The notes: generated by a model from the letters alone, not told the origin. Counted from the first letter of the stretch, positions 1-7,399 are shown. The stretch: 21,468 bases of DNA from Candidatus Poseidoniaceae archaeon (GCA_030741455.1 JASLVI010000011.1:1-21468); one strand, 5' to 3'. Numbers and translations are program-made.

Positions 1-733
1 GGTTCATCAAACCAAATGGACCCAAACCAATTCGGAATGCTTTGCATGAAATAGCATCGATTTGTGCTGCTGTAGCAACGCCTTCTTCAAGCAACAGACA
101 TGCTTCATTGAGCCATGGAACGAAGAAGCGGTTAACCACAAATCCAGGTCGATCTTTACAGACAATCACCACTTTTCCAAGTGTTCGGCAATACTGAACG
201 GTTCGCTCGAGCGTATCCTTCGACGTTGTCTCTGCAGGAATAACCTCGATCAATCGGTTTTTTGCAGGATGATAGAAGAAGTGCAATCCAACAAATCGGT
301 CTGGACGACCAGTTGCTTCTGCGAGTGCATTAACTGAGAGCGAGGAGGTATTGGAGGCGAGGATCGTGTCCTCACCGCAGACCTCGTCAAGGGTTGAAAA
401 TACGGAGGTCTTGATTCCAAAATCTTCGAATACTGCTTCAATGACTAAATCGGTATTTTCAGCTGTATTTTCGGTACCTACAACATCGGTGATGCGACCA
501 AGTGTTGCATCGACTTCTTGTTGATTGAAGATGCGACGTTCAATCGCTTCCTTCAGAAAATTGTCGATGATCGAACGTCCACGTGCGACATATTGTGTTT
601 CTCTGTCAACCATTTGCACATTGAATCCTTCCTGTGCACTCTTCTGTGCAATGCCTGAACCCATGTTCCCTGCACCGATGATTGCGACGTTCTCAACAGC
701 CTTCATGCCATGAACGAATGGCAAACCGTTCAT
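1..733 (-). CDS. 3-hydroxyacyl-CoA dehydrogenase, partial (C-terminus beyond the left edge)
   Basis: The gene encodes an NAD-dependent 3-hydroxyacyl-CoA dehydrogenase, which oxidises L-3-hydroxyacyl-CoA to 3-ketoacyl-CoA in fatty-acid beta-oxidation. I translated 244 residues from the ATG at 733 to the window edge without a stop. The Rossmann nucleotide motif GAGNMGSG is at residues 20-27. ASNTSSL is at 126-132, the catalytic His-Glu pair is H151 and E163 (spacing 12, as in the family), and PGFVVNR with N201 is at 196-202. The usual HFFNP stretch reads HFFYHPAKNRLIE here. An ATG nine codons in (704-706), just before the Rossmann strand, is an equally good start. An in-frame stop lies upstream at 758-760. 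It diverges from the next gene. The missing part could hold only the C-terminal helical domain or also a fused enoyl-CoA hydratase domain, which is common in archaea; this cannot be decided here. Confidence 0.93.
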   Translation of the reverse strand, partial: MNGLPFVHGMKAVENVAIIGAGNMGSGIAQKSAQEGFNVQMVDRETQYVARGRSIIDNFLKEAIERRIFNQQEVDATLGRITDVVGTENTAENTDLVIEAVFEDFGIKTSVFSTLDEVCGEDTILASNTSSLSVNALAEATGRPDRFVGLHFFYHPAKNRLIEVIPAETTSKDTLERTVQYCRTLGKVVIVCKDRPGFVVNRFFVPWLNEACLLLEEGVATAAQIDAISCKAFRIGLGPFGLMN

Positions 734-790
734 GAAACATACGCTCTTGCGTTTTGTTCATTTACGTGGGTAGAGGACTTCAATTCGGAC

Positions 791-799
791 AAATTAAGG
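791..799 (+). promoter_or_regulatory. TATA-like box, possible leaderless promoter
   Basis: The AT-rich block AAATTAAGG is centred about 26 nt before the ATG at 822. That is the distance expected between an archaeal TATA box and the transcription start. No Shine-Dalgarno-like sequence precedes this ATG, which fits a leaderless mRNA. This is inferred from spacing and composition only. Confidence 0.33.
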
Positions 800-821
800 A
801 CTGACCTACCAACCTAAAGCC

Positions 822-1346
822 ATGGACCTCGATACTGCCGCAAATTATGCAGAAGTCATTGGATTACTGACCCTCCTCGGCGCCGCCGTTTATTCATGGT
901 ACCAAATCAAGGAAATGAAAGCAAGCAGAGAGAGTCAAGGTGCGCTCATCCTTTCGGAGCACTTGCATAAACCGGACTTCGTTGGAGCCGTTGTCGCTAT
1001 GTCAAGTCAGCCGGACATTTCCACGATGGAAGAGTTAAAGCAACACCACGGTGATGAATGGAAGCATGTTCTGACGTTGGCCACAACTTGGGAAACCCTT
1101 GGCGCTCTCGTTCACCGAGGCGATCTCGATTTTCATCTTGTGTATGACATCTATGGAGGCCTGATCGTGTTTTCGCATGAGAAAATGTTGCCTCTTATTG
1201 AAGATGAGCGACGCTTGTACGATGAAACACGGCTGGAGTGGTTCACTTGGCTCGCCGAACGCATCAATGAATACAACCAAAAGAACAACAATGACGCCCA
1301 ACCGGCCCACTTCGAATACAAGAATTGGAAACCGCCGAATAAGTGA
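822..1346 (+). CDS. Small membrane-anchored protein, DUF4760-like
   Basis: The product is a 174-residue protein of unknown function. A single hydrophobic segment at about residues 9-27 (EVIGLLTLLGAAVYSWYQI) is followed by a charged soluble domain of about 145 residues. The layout, and the motif TWETLGALVHRG near residues 88-99 followed by a segment ending in DERR, resemble DUF4760-type proteins. These have one N-terminal helix and a helical domain with a conserved E-x-x-G-x-L-x-x-x-G stretch. I recognise the pattern but cannot confirm the family. The stop codon overlaps a GTG of the following regulator frame (GTGA), so the two may be co-transcribed. The ATG is preceded by a TATA-like box at leaderless spacing. 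No catalytic motif is visible. Confidence 0.75.
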   Translation: MDLDTAANYAEVIGLLTLLGAAVYSWYQIKEMKASRESQGALILSEHLHKPDFVGAVVAMSSQPDISTMEELKQHHGDEWKHVLTLATTWETLGALVHRGDLDFHLVYDIYGGLIVFSHEKMLPLIEDERRLYDETRLEWFTWLAERINEYNQKNNNDAQPAHFEYKNWKPPNK

Positions 1347-1879
1347 TTGAGCTAAGAAGTTGCTGCAATCCGTTCCAATCGGTGTTGAAAAGAAATCAAG
1401 TATGGGCAATGCATCGGAGTTTCATGCCAGAACCACCAATGGTACTTCCGACAACTGAACTCAAAACCATTAGCGACAAAATTAGCGAAACGATTCAAAT
1501 CGGCGGTTCTGTACGTTCCCTGCTCGCTGATCATTCAACACAAGGACGATTCGATCTGAATTGGGAGGTGGATGCAGCAGTAGAAGCACTCAACGTCTTT
1601 GGTTCTCGTTGGACCATTGAGATTCTCTCCACACTGTATATCGCTGGAAATCGACGATTCAATGAAATGAAACATCTGCTCAAAGGAATCTCTTCTCGAA
1701 CCCTATCAGACAAATTGCGATACCTTGCTGACCAAGGTTTGGTCGAACGTATCGTTACCGATGGGCCTCCCGTCCGTGTCACGTATCGATTATCAAGTCA
1801 TGGCATGACCTGTGGTCGCCTTCTTTCACCATTGGTCGCATTTATGAAAATCCATCAGGGTTCAATCATAAGCACATAG
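1343..1879 (+). CDS. HxlR-family winged-helix transcriptional regulator
   Basis: This is a DNA-binding regulator of the HxlR (DUF24/MarR-like) type, usually a dimeric winged helix. The domain covers about residues 78-168. GSRWTIEILSTLYIAGNRRF is helix 1 to 2. MKHLLKGISSRTLSDKLRYL is the recognition region. LVERIV, then RVTYRLSSHG, form the wing and the last strand. The effector is unknown. The frame opens with GTG at 1343, overlapping the previous stop. About 75 residues then precede the conserved domain, which is long for this family. ATGs at 1409, 1424 and 1439 are therefore plausible true starts, and none has a clear ribosome-binding site. It is the first of three consecutive winged-helix regulators on this strand and may control its neighbours. 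Confidence 0.88.
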   Translation: MIELRSCCNPFQSVLKRNQVWAMHRSFMPEPPMVLPTTELKTISDKISETIQIGGSVRSLLADHSTQGRFDLNWEVDAAVEALNVFGSRWTIEILSTLYIAGNRRFNEMKHLLKGISSRTLSDKLRYLADQGLVERIVTDGPPVRVTYRLSSHGMTCGRLLSPLVAFMKIHQGSIIST

Positions 1880-1897
1880 ATGCATCAATACGATGAA

Positions 1898-1905
1898 TTA
1901 AGATA
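1898..1905 (+). promoter_or_regulatory. TATA-like box, possible leaderless promoter
   Basis: The sequence TTAAGATA is centred about 26 nt before the ATG at 1927, the spacing expected if transcription starts at the start codon. Between box and ATG lies a short inverted repeat, GAGGA-CA-TCCTC (1910-1921). It could be an operator for the dimeric regulators encoded on either side, or chance. There is no experimental support. Confidence 0.33.
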
Positions 1906-1926
1906 CAATGAGGACATCCTCAACTT

Positions 1927-2595
1927 ATGCCTCTCCTTGCACAATGGGTCCGTCAGCGTCCATGGTTGGCCGCAGGACTCGCTGGAGCGGCGGGTGGAAT
2001 CGCAGGTCTTGCACAAGGTGTTGCAGCGATGGCTTCAACGGCATCTGCACTTGCATTTGGCGGAATCTCAACAAAGCGACAATCGAGTGAACATCCATTC
2101 CGTACTCGTGTTCTTCGTACCCTTGAGCGACATCCGGGATTGTGCTATCGTGAATTACAGAACGAATTGAGCGCTGCGAACGGAACGCTTCGACATCATC
2201 TTGATGTGATGCAGAATCAAGGAAATATCACAGTGATGCCAGTGAATGGACGGACCTGTTATTTCGCTGGTGGACCTTCTCAAGTTGAACTACTTCAATC
2301 GGTTTCAAACGATCATCAACGTATTGCTTCAAGCCTTCCAATCGGGCTTTCGACCGTTCAACAACAAGTTATCGACGACATTCTTGAAGAAGGAATTCCA
2401 CGCTCGCAAGCAGAACTTGCACGAAGAATTGGACGCAGTCGAGCAAGTGTGCACTCTGCAGTCAAAGTCTTACGTCGACGAGGCATATTGCGATTGGATG
2501 TACTCAATATTGCTCCACATATTGAACCTGAAACCTTCCGTCGAAGCGAACGCGTCACCTACAACTGGGATGACGGTCGCCGTGCTCAAGCATAA
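1927..2595 (+). CDS. Tandem winged-helix regulator with hydrophobic N-terminus
   Basis: The product is a 222-residue predicted transcription regulator. Residues about 12-46 are a Gly/Ala-rich hydrophobic stretch (LAAGLAGAAGGIAGLAQGV and onward) that could be a membrane anchor or hairpin. Two winged-helix domains follow. The first, at about 57-114, has FRTRVLRTLERHPGLCYREL and the recognition helix around GTLRHHLDVM. The second, at about 143-190, has SQAELARRIGRSRASVHSAV and VLRRRGILRL. Each looks like an archaeal ArsR/MarR-like fold. If the N-terminus is inserted in the membrane, DNA binding would occur at the inner membrane face. The ATG at 1927 is the first possible start after an in-frame stop at 1909-1911. 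The next gene has a similar two-winged-helix plan and may be a distant paralogue. The target and ligand are unknown. Confidence 0.85.
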   Translation: MPLLAQWVRQRPWLAAGLAGAAGGIAGLAQGVAAMASTASALAFGGISTKRQSSEHPFRTRVLRTLERHPGLCYRELQNELSAANGTLRHHLDVMQNQGNITVMPVNGRTCYFAGGPSQVELLQSVSNDHQRIASSLPIGLSTVQQQVIDDILEEGIPRSQAELARRIGRSRASVHSAVKVLRRRGILRLDVLNIAPHIEPETFRRSERVTYNWDDGRRAQA

Positions 2596-2606
2596 TTTTC
2601 CCTTTC
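2596..2606 (+). terminator. T-rich tract after stop codon, possible archaeal terminator
   Basis: The stop codon at 2593-2595 is followed directly by TTTTCCCTTTC. Archaeal RNA polymerase commonly terminates at short U-rich runs without needing a hairpin. A weak imperfect hairpin (TTCC-CTTT against AAAA-GGAA) overlaps the tract. This would separate the upstream regulator transcript from the next regulator and dus, but the evidence is composition only. Confidence 0.25.
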
Positions 2607-2689
2607 TGAAAAGGAATTGTTGCATAGCCTTCAAAGACCATCGCCTATTGTAATCCTTCATGCTTAATTTGAAATTGGAAGAACTTCCA

Positions 2690-3772
2690 ATGCCAACGAC
2701 GGATCGTTCCATTGATCGATTGGTTGGATGGTTTGTTGAATCGTTTTGTTTTGTTCGTCGCAAGGGCGATGCTATGGCCGATTATGGGGCGGCTTCGCCC
2801 ATTCATCGAATGTTACGCGACCACTTTTTCCAACATCCTCAGAAATCTTGGGATGCGCAGGAACTTTCCGATGAACTTGCTATGACACCAGCTGCTCTCA
2901 ATCATCACCTTGCTCGACTTAGCCAATCAGGGCTACTCTCCTACACCAATGAAGGCAAAGGCTGGAGAACCTACATCCTTCGAGGTGGCGGATTATCACA
3001 AGCCCTGGAATTGTGTTTTGGTCAGTATCGACTGATTCTTGAGCAGAAAATGGACCAACTTAACCAACGTTGGCAGCGAGAAGGAGAGACACTGCAAAAT
3101 GAGATTGCTGAAGAATCGCAACTTCCACTGAATCTCAGCATCGTTGATTATCGATCGAACCAAGAAGGTGCTTCGGATTTGACACAATGGATGGCTGATT
3201 TTGGATTGCTCGGTGATCGACCAGGAAACGAAATCCTTCACAACTCGGTCTCTGAACAATTATTCAATCTTCTACTCAACACTGGAACGCCTGTCTCACT
3301 TGATGATGTTCACGAACAATTTGGAGGTCAGAAAGCACGACTCGGACGAATTCTCGAACGTTTTCGAGCATGTGGTTTCGTGGAACGAATACCTCGTACT
3401 GACCGTCTTGCATCAGCCCTATGGTCTGCAATGATTACTCAACATCAACGACGTGGTGAAGATTGGTTGCTCAAGAAAGGTGGTTTCATGCGAATAATTC
3501 CTGAGAAAAACCACGCTGCTCTTCTTCAACCTCTTGGCAAAGGAAAACTCAGTATTGAAAATGTTCAACAAGCAATGGAGAAAATCGATGCTTCAGAACA
3601 AATGCTCTTGCTTAATTTGCTTGGAGGCCGGTTACCACTCGGCTATCGATTGGTAGGAAGTGCGCTTGAAGATTGCAAACAAATCATGACCACACGATTC
3701 GATCGAGTCCTGCGTAGGATTCGACGTGTTGGTGCGATGATTGAAGAGGTCTTGTCACCGGGCGATGCATGA
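2690..3772 (+). CDS. Two-winged-helix transcriptional regulator
   Basis: The product is a predicted DNA-binding protein of 360 residues. The first winged helix is at about residues 36-98 (SWDAQELSDELAMTPAALNH is the helix-turn-helix core, followed by LARLSQSGLLSY). A charged, probably helical linker lies at 110-143. A second winged helix is at about 188-245 (VSLDDVHEQFGGQKARLGRI and FRACGFVERI). The C-terminal 110 residues are helical and basic, with no recognised fold. Start choice: an ATG at 2660 would add ten residues, but an AT-rich TTAATTT lies inside that stretch about 23 nt before the ATG at 2690, which fits a leaderless start at 2690. An ATG at 2774 is also possible. The stop overlaps the dus start by 4 nt, so the two are almost certainly co-transcribed. 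Confidence 0.8.
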   Translation: MPTTDRSIDRLVGWFVESFCFVRRKGDAMADYGAASPIHRMLRDHFFQHPQKSWDAQELSDELAMTPAALNHHLARLSQSGLLSYTNEGKGWRTYILRGGGLSQALELCFGQYRLILEQKMDQLNQRWQREGETLQNEIAEESQLPLNLSIVDYRSNQEGASDLTQWMADFGLLGDRPGNEILHNSVSEQLFNLLLNTGTPVSLDDVHEQFGGQKARLGRILERFRACGFVERIPRTDRLASALWSAMITQHQRRGEDWLLKKGGFMRIIPEKNHAALLQPLGKGKLSIENVQQAMEKIDASEQMLLLNLLGGRLPLGYRLVGSALEDCKQIMTTRFDRVLRRIRRVGAMIEEVLSPGDA

Positions 3773-4806
3773 TGAGTGGTTTCGGATTCGACACATACGA
3801 GCCTTGGTCGGGAGAACAGCGACCGCTCTATCTCGCACCGATGGCGGGCGTATCCGACCTTCCTTATCGGCTTCTTGCTAAGGAATGTGGTGCTGATATT
3901 ACGATTACAGAATTTACGAACAGTACCGCACTAAGTCGCGAAGCAACGGCCTCATGGAGAAAGATGGAATCGGATCCTCGTGAACAACCCTTCATTCCAC
4001 AGATTTTTGGAGGTGAAATGGATGATATGGTAACAGCTGCAACAATGCTTGAGGATTCTGCAGATGTCATCGATTTGAACTTTGGATGCCCTGCACCGAA
4101 AGTAACCAACATCTGTGCAGGTGCTGCACTAATGGGAGAACCACAAAAACTGGTCACGATGGTCGAAAACATCGTCGATGCTGTAAACATACCAGTTACT
4201 GCAAAGATGCGCCTTGGAACTGGTCAAGGCCCCAACAATGCTGTGAACATCTGCCAATCATTGGAACGAGTAGGGGCACAACGATTGTGCATCCATGGGC
4301 GTACACTTCGCCAACGATATTCAGGAATTGCTGATTGGGACACCATCCAAACTGCGGTCAATGCTGTTGAAGTACCCGTTGTAGCAAATGGAGACATTAC
4401 AGATGCTCAAAGCGCTCAACGGTGTTTGGAATTAACCAATGCTTCGGGACTGATGATCGGTCGTGCTGCTATCGGCCGTCCTGATGTTTTTGCTCACATC
4501 AAAGTCGGGCTTGGATGGATGGAGGAAGAAGAATTGCCGTGGGTCATGGAACGTGATGACGATTGGGGTGAATTGTCTGCAACTTCGAAAGCATTCGCAG
4601 CACGACGCTGGTGTTGGGATCGTTACATCACGCTTTGTCGCGAAACGACTGGTCTTGCCAAACAGACCATGCAACGTCACGCAATTGCATTCTCAAAAGG
4701 CCTGCCTGGTGCTAAATCGGTTCGAACGCTCATGCACGAACTTTCAGATGTGAACGAAGCCGCAAAAGCGATTTCCGATTTCTTGAAGCCGATTTCAGAA
4801 GGTTGA
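3769..4806 (+). CDS. dus: tRNA-dihydrouridine synthase (Dus family)
   Basis: This is an FMN-dependent enzyme that reduces a uridine in tRNA to 5,6-dihydrouridine. The 345 residues carry the family signature in order: LAPMAGVSDLPYR at 22-34 (FMN-binding entry), DLNFGCPAPKV at 102-112 with the catalytic cysteine C107, AKMRLG at 145-150, CIHGRT at 174-179, VANGDI at 205-210 (phosphate binding) and GLMIGRAAIGRP at 227-238. The C-terminal 100 residues are the helical tRNA-binding domain. The length is normal for the family. The specific tRNA position cannot be read from sequence. The first two codons are both ATG (3769 and 3772), and no Shine-Dalgarno sequence is obvious. The start overlaps the upstream regulator stop, and the 3' end overlaps the convergent uS2 gene by 12 nt. 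Confidence 0.96.
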   Translation: MMSGFGFDTYEPWSGEQRPLYLAPMAGVSDLPYRLLAKECGADITITEFTNSTALSREATASWRKMESDPREQPFIPQIFGGEMDDMVTAATMLEDSADVIDLNFGCPAPKVTNICAGAALMGEPQKLVTMVENIVDAVNIPVTAKMRLGTGQGPNNAVNICQSLERVGAQRLCIHGRTLRQRYSGIADWDTIQTAVNAVEVPVVANGDITDAQSAQRCLELTNASGLMIGRAAIGRPDVFAHIKVGLGWMEEEELPWVMERDDDWGELSATSKAFAARRWCWDRYITLCRETTGLAKQTMQRHAIAFSKGLPGAKSVRTLMHELSDVNEAAKAISDFLKPISEG

Positions 4807-5403
4807 CTTCCATTCTTCCAAATCGTTTGCTTCTGCCCATGCTTCATCGGTTGTTTGTTCACGCAACTTGAGAACTTCACGAGAAAGAAGCCAGTAAATG
4901 AGGGCAAGTGAGTGTCGACTCTTGTTGTTTGCAGGCAAGGCAACGTCAACATTTCGCAACTTGTTGTTCGCATCGACGAGGCCAACGATTGGCAGGCCAG
5001 TGTTGACTGCTTCTCGGAGAGATTGCTGGTCGGATGCTGGGTCTGTGACAAACAAGACATCCGGTTCCTTGTAGGAACGAAGTGCTGGATTGGTAAGGCT
5101 TCCTGGAATGAATCGGCCAACAGCAGAATTCGCTCCAATAGCTTCAGCAAACATACGAGCAGGGCGTTGTCCGTATTGTCGAGCGGAAACAACCATGATC
5201 TTTGATGGATCGTATTGGTTCAAAAAGGATGCAATGATGCGAATACGAGTATCTGTTTGATTCAAATTGAGAAGGTAAAGACCATCGGAATTGACAGTAT
5301 CAATAAAGCGGCTCATATCAGCGCTCTTCTGCTTTGTTCCGATGTTCACACCAGATTCTTCATAGAGTTCAAGTGGAATCAAGAGTCCCGTTTCTTCAGT
5401 CAT
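4795..5403 (-). CDS. rps2: Small-subunit ribosomal protein uS2 (archaeal type)
   Basis: This is a structural protein of the 30S subunit, located at the head-body junction. The 202-residue protein matches the archaeal/eukaryal form (S2/SA-like) in length and motifs: MSRFIDTVNSDGLYLLNL at 30-47, VVSARQYGQRP at 71-81, GRFIPGSLTNP at 96-106, VTDPASDQQSLREA at 119-132, and PANNKSRHSLALIYWLLSRE at 157-176. The usual G-x-H-x-G near the N-terminus reads SGVNIGT. A GAGG lies 7 nt before the ATG, and a possible TATA element (GGTTAAGAAG on this strand, 5438-5447) lies about 40 nt upstream. In many archaea this gene sits near rpoN, rpoK and enolase; here it stands alone between a dus gene and a nuclease gene. 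Confidence 0.97.
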   Translation of the reverse strand: MTEETGLLIPLELYEESGVNIGTKQKSADMSRFIDTVNSDGLYLLNLNQTDTRIRIIASFLNQYDPSKIMVVSARQYGQRPARMFAEAIGANSAVGRFIPGSLTNPALRSYKEPDVLFVTDPASDQQSLREAVNTGLPIVGLVDANNKLRNVDVALPANNKSRHSLALIYWLLSREVLKLREQTTDEAWAEANDLEEWKSTF

Positions 5404-5523
5404 AGTATGGCCTCAGCAAGCAACCGACCTAAACTCTCTTCTTAACCACTTCGCATCATCACAGAACTCCATTTTGATGAATGAAGGGGAAGAAATCAAA
5501 TCTATGTTGGAGAAAGATGTGTC

Positions 5524-6693
5524 ATGGCGGCCGTTTTTTCAGGTGCGAAAATCGGCCCTGAGGGCTATTATTGCGATGAGGATGGAAACGCCTTACCCGT
5601 CAGTGCAAGCGACTTGGAGCGATTCATGTATTGCCCGTTATCTTGGCAACTTGCCAAAGAAGGCACATCAGGTGTCGGCGAGGCGATTGAAGAAGGTGTT
5701 GAGAAGCACAAAGAAATTCACAATGATATGAGTGAATATCAAGAAGCCATGATTCGAATGCGCAGGTCGCTCCTCATCTGGTCATGGTGGTTCGGAATCA
5801 TCATCGCCTTTACCATCGATTCAATCGCTTTCCTCTACATTGGTGATGTCATGAATTCTCCTCTTGAATTTGCTAAAATTCTCTCGATGTGGTCGGTTTC
5901 ATGTCTGATCGCTGCAATCCTTTCCATTGCATTACCATGGCGTAATTGGTTCAACATTGAGCGAAGTATGAAAGAGATTCGAGAAATAAAGAAACAATTC
6001 GAATCGACTGGATTGGAGCCTACATGGAGCCCAATCGGATTCTTAGGAGGTTGGTTTTCAGCAGGAAAAACAGAAGCAGGTTTGCTCCTTGCTACAATTG
6101 TCATCGGCGCTCATGCCATTGCATTGGTTGCTGCTGAGGATCGAGACCAAGCTGCATTTATTCTCATCGTCATTGCTTTCATCTGGACCTTCCTGGCAAC
6201 ATGGCAACTTCAACGATCGCTCAAAGCAGAGAACGAAATGGTGGAGAATCGAAAGAAGGCGGGCCTAGATGAGGGTGCTGAATTGATTTATTCGGACGAC
6301 GACAAAAGTAGCGACCTTCTCATTGATTCGATTTCTGGTCTACGCGGACGACCAGATCAAATCGTCATCATCGAGGGCGAATTTATCCCCGTAGAACAGA
6401 AGACTGGAAAGGTTCCAAAGAAACCGCATGAATCACATCGTCTACAACTTCTTGCCTACATTTCACTCGTTGAAACAAGTACCAAAAAATCGCCACCATA
6501 TGGCGTCCTTCGATATGGTGATGAGGATGTCCATCAAGTATTCTGGGACAAGTATGCACGGCAACATCTTCAAGATAGCATCATTGAAGTTCAACGCTTA
6601 ATGGTTGAAGGTGGTGCAAAGCGAAACCACGAGCGTGAAGGCAAATGTCGGAATTGCAGTCGTCGTTACGCCTGCAATGAATCGCTTGTCTAA
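5524..6693 (+). CDS. Membrane-embedded Cas4/RecB-like (PD-(D/E)XK) nuclease
   Basis: The 389-residue protein carries the motif set of Cas4-type nucleases, interrupted by membrane helices. N-terminal SASDLERFMYCPLSWQL (27-43) supplies the first iron-sulfur cysteine, C37, and H62 or H66 matches the next conserved histidine. Four hydrophobic helices follow at about 83-106, 119-139, 183-204 and 209-229. The catalytic half resumes with GLRGRPDQIVI (272-282, D278), PVEQKTG (289-295, E291 and K293) and RLQLLAY (306-312, Q308 and Y312). CRNCSRRYAC (375-384) supplies C375, C378 and C384. An even number of helices puts both nuclease halves on the same side, presumably the cytoplasm. The expected activity is an Fe-S dependent single-strand DNA exonuclease, as inferred from the family. 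There is no cas gene or CRISPR array nearby. The ATG at 5524 is the first after an in-frame stop at 5482-5484. The 3' end overlaps the convergent lipoprotein gene by 4 nt. Confidence 0.85.
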   Translation: MAAVFSGAKIGPEGYYCDEDGNALPVSASDLERFMYCPLSWQLAKEGTSGVGEAIEEGVEKHKEIHNDMSEYQEAMIRMRRSLLIWSWWFGIIIAFTIDSIAFLYIGDVMNSPLEFAKILSMWSVSCLIAAILSIALPWRNWFNIERSMKEIREIKKQFESTGLEPTWSPIGFLGGWFSAGKTEAGLLLATIVIGAHAIALVAAEDRDQAAFILIVIAFIWTFLATWQLQRSLKAENEMVENRKKAGLDEGAELIYSDDDKSSDLLIDSISGLRGRPDQIVIIEGEFIPVEQKTGKVPKKPHESHRLQLLAYISLVETSTKKSPPYGVLRYGDEDVHQVFWDKYARQHLQDSIIEVQRLMVEGGAKRNHEREGKCRNCSRRYACNESLV

Positions 6694-7247
6694 TCGACAA
6701 CACACATATCATCTTGTGGATAAATCGTACAAGAACGGCCCACATAAACGCTCAGCGAGAAATCGTCTTGCTCACCAAACAGGCCACCACCTGTACCAAC
6801 GATGTTGATGTTCCATTCTCCAGAAGCAAATTTCCCATCCAATTCTGGCTCAATATTCACATATGGAGATGATCCAGATGTTTCACGTGTTGCGTTGTAT
6901 TGAACCGTTCCAAGTGGGTCAGTGATTGTGACTTCGACCTCTCGGGGATCGAGGACTCCAAGTTGCTCAAAGAGTTCTTTCACAGTTTCACCTCCGAAAT
7001 ATGTACTAAAATAAACACCGATAGCCGTAACTTCTGAATCGATAGTAAATTTCTCATTCCACTCTCTGTTGACCTCCGCCTGATTGAAGAAATGTTCCAC
7101 GGTTGTTGTCTCTGTTTGAGTCTTTACTTTGATATCGCCTCGCAGATGCTCCATGTATTCCCTACTTTGCAGAAGACCAATACAACCGGATGTAGAGACC
7201 AGCAGCATCGAGAGGGCCATAAAGACCGTGAGAATTCTCTGCTGCAT
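6690..7247 (-). CDS. Predicted lipoprotein of unknown function
   Basis: The product is a 185-residue secreted protein. The N-terminus (MQQRILTVFM, then ALSMLLVSTSGC) is a typical lipoprotein signal peptide, with the lipobox cysteine at residue 22. The mature part is acidic and predicted beta-rich, for example VEVTITDPLGTVQYNAT and GEWNINIVGTGGG. It has two further cysteines near the C-terminus (SCTIYPQDDMC) that could form a disulfide outside the cell. I recognise no family. The start is the ATG at 7247 rather than an in-frame GTG at 7259, because a strong GGAGGG lies about 5 nt before that ATG and includes the GTG region. An AT-rich TTTTCATATC lies a further 20-25 nt upstream. It converges with the membrane nuclease gene, and the two stop codons overlap. 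Confidence 0.8.
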   Translation of the reverse strand: MQQRILTVFMALSMLLVSTSGCIGLLQSREYMEHLRGDIKVKTQTETTTVEHFFNQAEVNREWNEKFTIDSEVTAIGVYFSTYFGGETVKELFEQLGVLDPREVEVTITDPLGTVQYNATRETSGSSPYVNIEPELDGKFASGEWNINIVGTGGGLFGEQDDFSLSVYVGRSCTIYPQDDMCVVD

Positions 7248-7399
7248 GAATCCCTCCACTCAACTCAATGATATGAAAATCACCCCTTCGCAGGGAAGCG
7301 TTGAAACGGACCTTCTGGTTGAGTCAAATTGCCTGAATGACGCAAGAACAACTCCGAGCGCAAGCGATGACGAACCCTATGAGTGCTGACAGGCATCAA

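Noticed and set aside
1880..2170. Plus-strand frame starting at MHQYDELRYNEDIL
   Set aside because: It overlaps the tandem winged-helix gene in a different frame. The winged-helix motifs are in the frame beginning at 1927.
5474..5731. Open frame starting with MMNEGEEIKSM ahead of and overlapping the membrane nuclease gene
   Set aside because: It overlaps the nuclease in another frame for most of its length, and its residues past about 18 are a frame shadow. The nuclease frame has strong family motifs from residue 27.
5524..6693. CRISPR-associated context for the Cas4-like gene
   Set aside because: No regularly spaced direct repeats and no cas1, cas2 or effector genes occur in the window, so it is treated as a stand-alone Cas4-like nuclease.
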